Source: Dyadobacter sp. 676 (GTDB lineage Bacteria; Bacteroidota; Bacteroidia; Cytophagales; Spirosomataceae). Taken from it: a stretch of DNA of 64,000 bases. The notes beneath the pieces were generated by a model, which saw only the letters and a list, made by a program, of their open reading frames with translations, searched no databases and was not told the DNA's origin. Both the position numbers and the translations under genes were made by a program. Shown here piece by piece: positions 52,986-63,321 of the stretch. Position 1 is the first letter of the stretch. Every line of letters starts with the position of its first letter. The stretch spans positions 2,294,001 through 2,358,000 of the forward strand of contig NZ_CP159289.1 of NCBI RefSeq assembly GCF_040448675.1, written 5' to 3'.

Positions 52986-53549
52986 TTAAGATTTGTTGTT
53001 TTGGAGAATGCTGTAATCCTGTTTTCTCAAAATAAGCGAGATAACCAGGATCGGAATGATCGCCATGACTGTCTTTTTACCTACTTCATCCATGATGATC
53101 TCCGAGGTAGCCATTTCTCCCACACCTTTATACATCTTCTGAAACTCGGCTTCCCCGATATTCTTGACGAGCTCGGCTTTGCCTTGCATCATCAGCTCCT
53201 TCATCTGGGCAATGTATGCTGTAAAAACAGACGGATCGATGTAAGTTACAAAAAAATAGATCAGCCAGCCGGCAATCAACGCACCGACCGTATTGACAAC
53301 ATAGCCGATTGTGAGCGCTTCCCACAAATGCAAAAGTCCCTTCCCTACTTTCTTGCGGTAATACCAGCAGGCACCGGCGATCAGGATGATGTGGATGCCA
53401 AAATCAAGCACCTTGTTGTTACCCAGCGGCACGATGTCCATCGTATACAGTCCCAGAAAAAACGCAAAGACCAATATGCCCAACGCCAGCCCGAAGAGTA
53501 GCGACAGTTTTAGAATAGGTTTATTAAAATAGGCTAAAATCGAATTCAT
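52986..53549 (-). CDS. DUF4199 membrane protein
   Basis: This encodes 187 residues from ATG 53549 (MNSILAYFNKPILKLSLLFG), which overlaps the stop of the dihydroorotase-like gene by four bases (ATGA); a start three codons upstream also exists. It shows the same four-helix plan as its neighbour, with EALTIGYVVNTVGALIAGWL and a soluble Met/Lys/Glu-rich segment. The two are divergent paralogues. Coupling to pyrC-like, gldF and one another suggests an operon 54835-51701. Confidence 0.85.
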   Translation of the reverse strand: MNSILAYFNKPILKLSLLFGLALGILVFAFFLGLYTMDIVPLGNNKVLDFGIHIILIAGACWYYRKKVGKGLLHLWEALTIGYVVNTVGALIAGWLIYFFVTYIDPSVFTAYIAQMKELMMQGKAELVKNIGEAEFQKMYKGVGEMATSEIIMDEVGKKTVMAIIPILVISLILRKQDYSILQNNKS

Positions 53550-54835
53550 TTGAACCACTCCTGTTTACCATTGTTGATCACCCCTCTTACCTTCCCTCTC
53601 AGCGTCTGTCCCAGGAACGGCGTATTCCTGGATTTGGAGTAGGTTTTACCAAACACCCATTCGGCGTGCGGATCGAAGAACGTCAGGTTGGCTACCGCGC
53701 CTTCTTCCACGCTTGCCGCCGGTAATCTCAAAATCCTTCTGGGTTGAACGGTCAGTTTTTCGATCACATCTTCCAGCACCAGGCCGCTATGCATGACCGA
53801 CAGCGCAAATGCCGTTTCCAAACCGGTAATACCAAAATCGGCGTGGTCGAATTCGAGGTTTTTGCTCTCCTCGTCGTGCGGGTTATGGTCCGAAACGATG
53901 GCATCGATGGTGCCATCCGCCAAACCTTCCCGTAATGCCGCATTATCCTCAGCCGACCGGAACGGCGGGTTCACTTTCAGGTTGGTGTCGAAACCAATGA
54001 GATCCTTATCCTCAAATGCCAGCTGGTGCGCGGCGATGTCGGCCGAAACCGGCAGCCCTTTCGCCTTCGCTTCGCGGATCAGCTCAACGCCCCGCACCGT
54101 CGATAGCAGCGAAACGTGCAATACCGGAGCGGACGTGTCGTAAGTATTTTTTTCCAATGCATATTCGAGCAGTTTCAGGTCGCGGATAAGCATCATTTCC
54201 TCGGCCAGCGCGGGCATTCCTTTCATGCCCACCAGCGTGCTCGCGACGCCCTCGTGCATTTGCCCGTAAAGCGTCAGCTGGCGGTCTTCCGGGCGGTTGA
54301 TAAGCAATGCATTCAGCGGGCGCAGGTACAGGATGGTTTTCAAAAGCAGGTCCGCATTCTGCACGGGATTTTCGCCGTCCGTAAATGCAATGGCACCCGC
54401 CTGGTGCAAATCCATCATTTCGGTAAAATCGACACCCTCCGCCTTCTTCGTTACCGCGGCTGCGGGATGCAATGTAACCAGACCACCGAAACCGCTGTGC
54501 CGAATATAATTGAGCGTATCCTTGGTATCCACCACCGGCTGGGTATTCGGGAGCAATACGATTTCCGTAAACCCGCCATGCGCGGCGGCTTCGCGTACGG
54601 ACCGCAAATCTTCCTTATGCTCGAAACCCGGGTCGCGCCCCTGCACGCGCATGTCCACCCAGCCTGCCGACACGTGCAAGCCGTTGCCGTCGATCACCCG
54701 CGCATCGCCTGCGTCGAGGTTGTCCCCAATTTGCCTGATTTTCCCGCCTTCGATCAGGATGTCTTTCACCTGGCCATTGAAAGGCGATTTCTTATCAATT
54801 ACCCGAACCGAGCTAACTAACAATTTCATATTCAT
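53546..54835 (-). CDS. pyrC: Dihydroorotase homologue lacking the HxH metal-binding motif
   Basis: This encodes 429 residues. It is a cyclic-amidohydrolase protein with GWVDMRVQGRDPGFEHKEDL where active dihydroorotases have D-x-H-x-H-R-(E/D)-P-G. Both His are replaced (Arg, Gln). NPPFRSAEDNAALREGLADG, DAIVSDHNPHDEESKN and the C-terminal composite domain remain. Such histidine-free forms occur as non-catalytic partners of aspartate carbamoyltransferase in some bacteria (established), so this may be structural or regulatory in pyrimidine synthesis. The gene symbol marks family, not proven activity. Confidence 0.85.
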   Translation of the reverse strand: MNMKLLVSSVRVIDKKSPFNGQVKDILIEGGKIRQIGDNLDAGDARVIDGNGLHVSAGWVDMRVQGRDPGFEHKEDLRSVREAAAHGGFTEIVLLPNTQPVVDTKDTLNYIRHSGFGGLVTLHPAAAVTKKAEGVDFTEMMDLHQAGAIAFTDGENPVQNADLLLKTILYLRPLNALLINRPEDRQLTLYGQMHEGVASTLVGMKGMPALAEEMMLIRDLKLLEYALEKNTYDTSAPVLHVSLLSTVRGVELIREAKAKGLPVSADIAAHQLAFEDKDLIGFDTNLKVNPPFRSAEDNAALREGLADGTIDAIVSDHNPHDEESKNLEFDHADFGITGLETAFALSVMHSGLVLEDVIEKLTVQPRRILRLPAASVEEGAVANLTFFDPHAEWVFGKTYSKSRNTPFLGQTLRGKVRGVINNGKQEWFK

Positions 54836-54873
54836 TTCAAACTATACACCGGAAATGCAGCATTGAACCGGTT

Positions 54874-54900
54874 TCAAAAAAAAGCTCCGGATGGAGCTTC
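54874..54900 (-). terminator. Terminator downstream of gcvH
   Basis: On the minus strand AAGCTCC (54899-54893) pairs with GGAGCTT (54888-54882) and is followed by a T tract. It lies 10 bases after the gcvH stop and separates it from the dihydroorotase-like operon. Confidence 0.82.
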
Positions 54901-54910
54901 AAACCTAATA

Positions 54911-55291
54911 TCAGGCACCTATTAATTCCTGGTACTTTTCTGCGGAAAGCAGGCCGTCTTCCTCACCGGGATTCGCCAGACTGATCTTTACCATCCATCC
55001 GCGACCGTAAGGATCGGTGTTGACGAGTTCGGGTTCGCCGTCGAGGTCGGGGTTTACTTCGAGCACCGTTCCGGCTACGGGGAGGAAAAGGTCGGAAACC
55101 GTTTTCACAGCTTCTACCGATCCGAAAACATCGCCTTTGCCAAGTGCTTCGCCTACCGTGTTAATGTCCACATACACAATATCACCTAATTCATTCTGGG
55201 CATGGTCGGTAATGCCGATAGTTGCCGTATCTCCTTCAATACGAATCCATTCGTGATCTTCTGTGTATTTCAGTTCTGATGGAAAATTCAT
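54911..55291 (-). CDS. gcvH: Glycine cleavage system H protein
   Basis: This encodes 126 residues from ATG 55291 ([20 protein letters not shown]); an upstream in-frame Met adds 24 unlikely residues. The lipoylation site is Lys63 in [35 protein letters not shown] and [18 protein letters not shown] complete the family. It carries the aminomethyl group between the P, T and L proteins of glycine cleavage in the cytoplasm. It lies 76 bases after the sprA stop. Confidence 0.95.
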   Translation of the reverse strand: MNFPSELKYTEDHEWIRIEGDTATIGITDHAQNELGDIVYVDINTVGEALGKGDVFGSVEAVKTVSDLFLPVAGTVLEVNPDLDGEPELVNTDPYGRGWMVKISLANPGEEDGLLSAEKYQELIGA

Positions 55292-55367
55292 GATAAAATC
55301 AGGTAAGTTGTGAACATCTTTGGAGCGCAAATTACACGATGTAAGCTGTATTTTCCAAATCAAAATG

Positions 55368-58300
55368 TTATTCAGCCAAATTGAACTTGAGCTGTACTCC
55401 TCCGGCGGTGCTGGCGCGGTAGAATGAGTTCGAAACGAGCGGGTCGTTGAACGTCCGGTCGAAATAGAATTGTACGCTCAAACGGTTATTGACCATGTAA
55501 TTGACCGTCGGACGAAGCTGGAAGTTGATATTTCCGGCGATCGGGATATTCTCGCCATCGAACTTCCGCTGGATCGACCGCGTGTCGCGGAACGTCATCG
55601 CGAGCTGCATTGTCATATCGTTTTTCAGCTTCTTCTTCACCCCGTTGATCTTGAACGGCAGCGGCACATTGTTTTTGGTAAAGCCAATGTTAACCGTAAT
55701 ATCCTGGTTAAAGAGCTCCGCCACCTGCGAGTTGGAAAGGTTCAATGCAATGGTGCGGTCGCGGTTGTACTCTACGCGCGCGGTCACACGGCTCTGCGTA
55801 CGCATCTCCACGCCCACCAGCGGCTGGAACTTCTCCGAAAGTGTAATGGTGCTCATCGCAAATACCGGCACATACTGGCCAAGGTCATTCAGCCTCGACG
55901 ACAACGGATAGCCCGTCACGGCCAGGTTCACATAAAGCGCTTCGTAATCGAGCGAGGACGTAAAGTTACCTACGCTGTAATTGGACATATACTTATGCCG
56001 CAATGTAAACGAACTGAACAACCGCTTGAACGCCGGTATCTGTGAAAGACCGGAATAGCTGAGATCCCAGTTAGGCATCGGGAATTTCAGGAACGGGTTG
56101 GTACGGACGGTTTTCGGGTCTTTGCCGGTATATGCCGCAAAGAACGCGGCAATCAATACGTCCTGCGATGTTTCGTTGTACTCGCCGCCGCTCTTATTCT
56201 CTGCATTCAGGCGATCGCGCAGGATGGCCCGGTAGGCGCGGAACTTGTCGAATACCGGCGAGGAATTGTCACGCCGCATTTTGGCAAAAGCCGTCCGGAA
56301 CGACATGAACGACATACTGAACTGACCATTCCGAAGCGGGCTTTGAGATACGAAATTCCCCGACGAATCCGGCCGGTAGAATTCCTGATAAGCGTCCTGC
56401 CGCGTCATGCGCGCCTCGATAATCAGCCTGAAATCCTTGAAAGGTTCCAGTGTGGTATTGGCCGAGAAGTTCTTGGCGATGGTCTGCTGGAATGGCATAT
56501 TCTGCTGCTGACTCTTCGTGATCCAGCCCTTTTCGGCCGCCTTCACCTGGAAATTCCTGTCCTGCTGCCCCAGCACGAAACCGAGCCCCGGCGCGTTGGC
56601 GTTATCGAGCCCGAAATACTTGGGAGCCCTCAAATAGCCGGGTAATGCGGTAGTTTCCAAAACCGAATAGCTGAAATTGATACCGCGCACGGTCATCAGG
56701 GCCCTCGTGAGATTTTTTACAATGTCGGTCGTGCGCATATCGATCTCCTCGATGTCACCGGGGCTGCGTGCAAAGTTCTTCCTGGCGGCCGACGGCGTAT
56801 TGGCAAATTTCAGATAGCGGAGCTTGTTGTAAAGCAACACAAAATCCACCTTCCCGGTAACGCCCCGCTCACGGCTGTTACGGATAATGTCCCCGAACGG
56901 CAGGCCTGTCGTGTCTTTCAAACCCAATGCATTGGCCTGATAGTTGTAGCCGATGGAATGCTTGTAATCTGCCGACATCCAGTCCAGAACCGGTATCTTG
57001 TCGAGCGGCAGGCGGTAAGTCAGGTCAATTTTCTGGTCGAAATTTTTGATACGGCCCAGTTTTTTGAAATTGTTCCACAGCGAATCTTTCTTCTCTCCTG
57101 TATTGATATCCCCTTCCGGTTCATCGACGATCGAGTTGGCCGTCGCGGAATAGGTCAGCGTCATATTGCGCGTCAGGTTCCAGCCAAAGTCGTAGTAACG
57201 GTTGAACCAGAAATATTTCTCATACAAGGGCTGCATGCCGTCGGTAGTCAGGTCCGCGTTACGGAGCTGGGTTTTCAGGAACCGGCGGTCTACGTCTGTC
57301 CGCAGCGAAACCATATTCGGCAGGAGCGTCACATTGAATTCCTTGATAAACTCCGCCCAACGGCCTGTCGCCTTCCATTTCTTGAATGGCTCGATCGCCT
57401 TCGGCTGGCTCGCATACATGTAGGAAATACCGGCTTTGTACATTCGCTGGTTATATTCCTGCGTCAGGATATTCCGTCGCTTGTCGTCGCTGAATGCATA
57501 GGTGAACGAGAAGTTTTCAAAGTCGTAAAAATGGTTTCTGGCTCCCGGCTTGGTCTTGACCTTTCGGACATTCGAGAAATTAAACCCTCGTTTAACTGCA
57601 TTCTCTTCCACCATCCGCCTGTAACCGTCCCTTTCTTCGTCCGTCTGGAGGTTCGCCAGCGACGTGCTTAACGGCGTGTCGGGATCGAGGGGGTCGAAAT
57701 GCGGTTTTACATTCCGCCGGTCGTAGCTCACAAACAGCGGGATCTGAAAGCCCCAGTTAGCCGGAAGCAGTTTGTCCAACGCGATATTGGAAGAAAACCC
57801 GTATTCGGCCGTAAAGTTGCGGGAACGCTCTCCGATACGCTGTTGCACAGAACCGAAACCGAATGTTTCGATCCGTCCCGAAGCAGTCAATGTCGCGAAA
57901 TCAGCCAACTTCGCATTCAGCTGCGCAATAGCCGCTACACCGCCCGTGTCGTCGAATCCTTCCACATGCATTTCATCTACCCAGATACAGAATGACTTCG
58001 ACCGTTCATCCGCCGATTTCGGATTCCTCATACCGATCATAAGTACTTTCACGGCACTCAGGTCCGGGTTTCCGACGACGGTAAGTTTGTAGCGTCCGTC
58101 GGCGGTGGTAATGGTGTAAGGTACGCTCAGGTTTTTATCGATCTGCCGGTTCCGCTGGGCTTTCGCCTCGATCAGGTCGGCAAGCGCAATATTGATCTCG
58201 TTACTTTCCGGCCAAACCTGGATGTCCTGGCTCTCACCGGGCCGGGTTGCTTTCAATGCCGAAAGGTCGATCTCGTAGTAGTTCTGGGTAAGGTCGGTAC

Positions 58301-61300
58301 CGATGCGCATGAAGGTCCCTACCATGTTGTCCTCGTTTTGCTCGTTCTGCATGTGTACATACATACGGAGGCGCTTGCGGAAAAGCAGGTCGAGGTTTAC
58401 GTTTTTAAACACAGCCCGTGAATCGCCGTCGCGCAGGTCGGTAACGCAAAGGCTCATCGACTGTTCGTTCAGCTGCAACGGCGGACGTTGGGTATTGTCC
58501 TGGTCGCGTATCCAGCCGGGAGGGATGGTATACACATATTTGTTGGCGCTCTGGTTATTCTGGCTGTTCTCTTCAATGCTTACCGTTCCGACTGTAAATT
58601 TCGCATCGTAAGGTTCGGGAACTTCCTGCAAGCCCGGCGCATCGAGGTTATAAGTGTATTTCCGGTATTGCTGGCCCACCATTTGCAGCTGGGCAAAACG
58701 GAGCACCACCGGTTGCTGGAAGTCGGTCAGGTACATTCGCATGAAACGGATCGATTTAAAACCGTTCATATTTCCTACTACCCCCGAAAACTCTTTAATA
58801 GGAACCCTGAACAGGTACCAGCTCTGACCGTCCTTTGTATTCACGGTTTTATCGACAACATAACCCTTCCCTACTTCAAGCTGGCCGGGTTTCAGGTCAA
58901 TCTCATATTCATAATAAGATTCATTGTCGTTGATGGTATTGTCGACGTTCATGTCCTCGGCATCCGGAACGTTGGTCGACGCCGGCGTTACATCCACGGA
59001 CCTTCCCTGACTTTCAGGAGAGTTGTTCTCCATCCCCAGGTAGTTCTTGTAACGTTGCAGCACTTTTATGTCTGCGCTGTCGAGTGAGGCCCCGAGGAAG
59101 AACTGGAAATCATCACCGGAAGGGTCTTCCAGGATTCTCGCGCGTGCGTCGGGAGTCAGGTTTGCCGGAAGGCGGTCGAGGAAATTTTTAAAGAAAACAC
59201 GTTCTTCTTCATTCGACAAACCATCCAGACCGACGTCCTGCTTCTGCCGCGCACCATTTTCATTACTGAATGCATTAATCAGGTATTGCGATTTCGTAGC
59301 ATAACCCCATGCCGTCGAGTCCACATTCACACCCACCTGTTTCGCTACCAACGGCAAGCCATTCTCAAAGTTGTAACGCTCGTCGGGAATAACATCTTCC
59401 GAAATATCACCGAGGTTGAACACCAGTTTTCCGCCGGTGGTATTAGATGTATTGGAAAACCCATCTCTGATCTTGCTTTTTTCGGTGCCATCATTAATAA
59501 ACGGATCCAGCATCCAGAATTCAATGCTTTCGATATTGGCGTTGTCAAAATCGTTATCCGAAGTAATAGCCCGGCTCAACGCCCCGAAATTGTTTCTCGG
59601 GTTCTTCATGCGGCCGTCCGGGTTCAGATCCGTATTATAGTTGTACATTCCCCGTTCGCTCGGAAAATACGCAATGTCAAGAATCTGCTGCGGATAAGTC
59701 ACCAACCCCGCGATGGGTCGGTTAGGAAAAATGTGGCTGGGGAGGTAAAGCCGCTCGTAATAGTTATTGCGATCGGCCTCGGTTATATTGGCCGGCGGCT
59801 GGTAACCTCCGCCAAGACCCTGGTCGCCACCGAAAATGTTATCGACCGTATAAGCTGAAATCTTGGCACGTCTATATCCGTATTTAAGGTCTTTGCCATC
59901 AAAACCATCCCTGAACTTTGTGGGTACTGCGCCCAAACGCCATTTTTGCGGCTGGCGGGAAAGATCATAAATGGTACGGGCAGCTTCAAAGTCATCCACC
60001 AGCGAGCGGTTATTCACATCCTTTGAAACACCGGGGAATAACTTGGCAAACTCGCCCTTGAACTGGATCGTCGACATTTCCTTCGTTTGGATGAGCGGCA
60101 AGGCGTCCAGCCATTTGGTCAGGAATGGTGCATCCTTACGGAAATTCACGTCGAATCCGAGCATCGTGTTGTTCACCGGCTCGTTACCGATGGATACCCG
60201 CGACAAGAAACCGGCCGTCCGCTCCCTGTACTTTATGGCCGTTAAACCCACACTCAGGTTCCGGTTTGCAACATAATCGAGGCGGGTTCCTACCAATGTC
60301 CTGATCTGGTTCTGGAACATATCCGGGCGCTCGTATTCGATCACGATTTCACGTCCCGAGTTGAGCACGCTGGTGTTCAAAATCCGCACGCGGCCAATCT
60401 GCGCTTCCACAATATAATCCGAGCCCGGCGCGAGCGGCACGCCTCCGGAAGTTACGGTTACCGAAGTTTCGAGTACGCCAAATGGCAGCTGTACTTCCGC
60501 ACCGCCACTCGACTGGTACGCTCCTTTGATGAAAAATTTATTGCGCTCTGAAACCTGCTGCGCATCGATCATCGTGGTACGATACAGCTCGTTGAAGACG
60601 TATTTGTTACGGTAAGCGTCCTCGCCGGGGCCAAATTTCCGGGAAAGGTTACTACCGAAGGGTTCCAGCACGGGAAAGATAATACGGCCGGTTTTACTGT
60701 CCACAGTAATGCCTTCCACAAAGTCGAAGTTACCATCGGGTTGAAGGTCGTTCACCGGATTCAAACGGTCTAGGCCCGAAAGGCGGATTAACGGCACGTT
60801 AGCAATGCTACTTTCCTGCAAGTTCGGGTTGTCGATACCTGTCTGGTCATCCTTATAAATAACCCTCAATTGAAACCCTTGCTTGTCGATCTGGCTGGTA
60901 CCGAGAGAATAGATGTTCTTCATCATCAAGTCCCACATCGGCAGCTTGGTATTGTTACGGATAGTTGAAGATTTAAGGAGTTTCAGCGCGATAACTTCGT
61001 TGTCCTGTCTCGCCTGATAATCCTCCGTTAACTCCCCCTACCTTGTAAGCCCGTCCGTTCAATGTATATTCATAGGAAACCGCCAGGACTTCGTCGTTAC
61101 GGAGCGCATTGGTAAGCGAGATATACCCTAATTGGGGATGGAAAGTATAATCACGGTCTACGATAAGACGCTTGGCGCCACGCAGCAACTCGTAATCAAC
61201 CGTTTTCTCGAGTCCCAGGCCGGTAATGGCGGTATTGGCATTGTCGACCTGCCGGAAAGCGTTGTTCTTGGACAAGGTCTGATAAAGGCCGTTCGCCTCG

Positions 61301-62598
61301 TTGCCGGCGGGCGAGGTCGAACGTACAGGTTGCAAATTGGGATTCCCCGCCCGGTAAGGTGCAGGCTCGCCCAGATCGGCGAAACCGACTACGTTACGAA
61401 GCGACTCGGTGGTGGTCGTGCGGTTGGTTACATACACTTCAAGCCGCGTTACGGTTACGCCCGAGGTAATGGTCGGCGTGTTTTGCAGCGAGCTTTCGTA
61501 GATATTCCGGAAATACTGGGAAAGGAAAAAGTTACGATTTTCGTCATAAGTATCCGCCCGCAATTCGAAGTCCCGGCTTTGCGCGCCCCCGCGCAGGGTG
61601 ATCCGTTCCTTGCTTGATTTTTGCTGGGAAGCGACGAAAGTGGCGCTCAGACGGCCGAACTGAAAATCTGTTTTCAAACCGAACAGATTCTGAACGCCCG
61701 GGATCAGCTGACTGTTAATGGCCCAGTTAATGTTACCGGCTTCGATCTTCCGTATAAAACTTTCTTCGGGATTCTTGTAATTCAGTTTGATCGCATTCTC
61801 GAAATTGAAGTTGGCCTTCGTGTCGAAATTCGTCTGGAAGCCCAGCATGTCGCCCAGTTTCGCATCGAAATTGATATTGATCTGCTCGTTGAAGATAAAT
61901 TGCGTATTCCGGCGCTGCCGGATCGGAATTGCCGGATTGTCGAGGAACTGATGCATTAAACCCAGGTCCAGCGATACAAAACCGGTCGGTTTGAAGTTTA
62001 CAAAGTTATCACCCAGCAGCTTCGACAGGCCCGGCGGCAAATCAAGTTTCGGCAGCAAGCCACGCGCACCGAGAGCACTGTTGCCATCCTGTCTGCTGGC
62101 GTACTCGCGCAGGAGGCTTCTGAATGCCCTGTCTTCCTGGATCTTGTCGTAAGTTTCGAGATCCATCCGCTCAGGTAAGCGGTAGTTTAATCCACCGCCC
62201 GGCGTGGAAACGCCCGGCGCGGCGACGCCCGGCGTAGTGACGCCCGGCGTGGAAACGCCCGGCGTTTGAATTTTCTCGGTCACCGTAATTTTACCGGCGC
62301 TGTCGAGAATGACGTTGGTGGAGATATTGTTCGGCTCGCGAAGGTAGAACGGCGACCGCGGCCGGGGTTCCGAGATGCGGTTGGAATAATAATCTTTCCA
62401 TCGCATGATCAACTGGGAGCCCGACCTGTCGATATTTTTCTTAACGGTATCTTCTCTAAGCGTATCCGCAAGTATGGCCCATTCTTCCGCCTGTTCCGAA
62501 TATGGTTCGCCCTTGCCGCCCGAAACGTTTACGAGGAACACCGCTCCGGCCGAAATGCTTAGTACCTTAAAAAGATAAGAGTAAATCGTTGATGACAA
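55368..62598 (-). CDS. sprA: SprA, T9SS outer-membrane translocon protein, frameshifted at a G5 tract
   Basis: This should encode about 2409 residues, close to the 2403 of Flavobacterium SprA (from memory). SprA forms the 36-strand barrel through which T9SS substrates pass. Recognisable parts: an N-terminal region with TPGV repeats, [20 protein letters not shown] and [20 protein letters not shown], then [30 protein letters not shown]-like and C-terminal FNLAE. The frame breaks at the C5 run (plus strand) 61034-61038. One base fewer gives [20 protein letters not shown], joining the halves perfectly. Because T9SS cargo is encoded in the window, the gene is presumably intact and the extra base an error. 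Confidence 0.92.
62196..62268. repeat. 15-bp minisatellite in sprA
   Basis: About 4.9 copies of CGCCCGGCGTGGAAA-like units (plus strand) encode [15 protein letters not shown] repeats near residues 112-135 of SprA. The unit length is a multiple of three, so copy-number change keeps the frame. Confidence 0.75.
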
Positions 62599-62697
62599 GG
62601 TAATATACTTATTTAGAGAAGGTTGTATTTACAAACAAATCTGTCAACACGATTTTAACATCGTAAAATTTTTCACCAAATATCATTGCGGTTCCGG

Positions 62698-63288
62698 TTA
62701 TCGTAACGCCAGTTTGATCAGATTTTCAACGCTAATAGACTGCCCCTCACGTTTGATGATGGCATCCAGACTTTTCTCCGCCGTGGCCTTGGGAATACCC
62801 AAAGTAACGAGCGCAGCCAACGCTTCACTCCGGAGAGTGCTTGACGACGTTTCGGCCGACCGGGTGCCTGTCGAAACGAGCTCTTCCTTACGAATTTTGT
62901 CTCTTAGTTCGAGGATTACGCGCTGAGCAGTCTTGGACCCTATGCCTTTGATCGACTGGATCAGGCGCAGGTCTTCATCAATAATTCCTTGCCGGATTTC
63001 CGAGGAGGAAAGAGAGGAAAGCATCACGAGCGCTGTCGACGGCCCGATCCCAGAAATGCTTGTCAGGTCCAGGAAAAGCTTTTTCTCATCATTCCCCCAA
63101 AATCCGTACAGGACGTGGGCATCTTCCCGTATATTGAGAAACGTTACCAGCTTGCACCGGGCACCAATGTCGGGGAGCGAAGTATAGGTCTGTAATGAAA
63201 TCCTGACCTCGTAACCCACTCCGTTGACATCGATAATAGCGTACGCTGGGTCTTTATAGGTTACAATCCCGTTAACGTAGGCAATCAT
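62698..63288 (-). CDS. ruvA: Holliday junction branch migration protein RuvA
   Basis: This encodes 196 residues. N-terminal OB fold: MIAYVNGIVTYKDPAYAIID with GVGYEVRISL. Two helix-hairpin-helix motifs: SISGIGPSTALVMLSS and IKGIGSKTAQRVILEL. The C-terminal domain III is EALAALVTLGIPKATAEKSL. RuvA tetramers bind Holliday junctions and load RuvB. It lies 33 bases after the LysM/transglycosylase gene and upstream of sprA, the same ruvA-sprA-gcvH order found in other Bacteroidota (recalled). Confidence 0.95.
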   Translation of the reverse strand: MIAYVNGIVTYKDPAYAIIDVNGVGYEVRISLQTYTSLPDIGARCKLVTFLNIREDAHVLYGFWGNDEKKLFLDLTSISGIGPSTALVMLSSLSSSEIRQGIIDEDLRLIQSIKGIGSKTAQRVILELRDKIRKEELVSTGTRSAETSSSTLRSEALAALVTLGIPKATAEKSLDAIIKREGQSISVENLIKLALR

Positions 63289-63321
63289 AAAAATAGTATG
63301 TGTATGTTGAAGCGTTAATTC

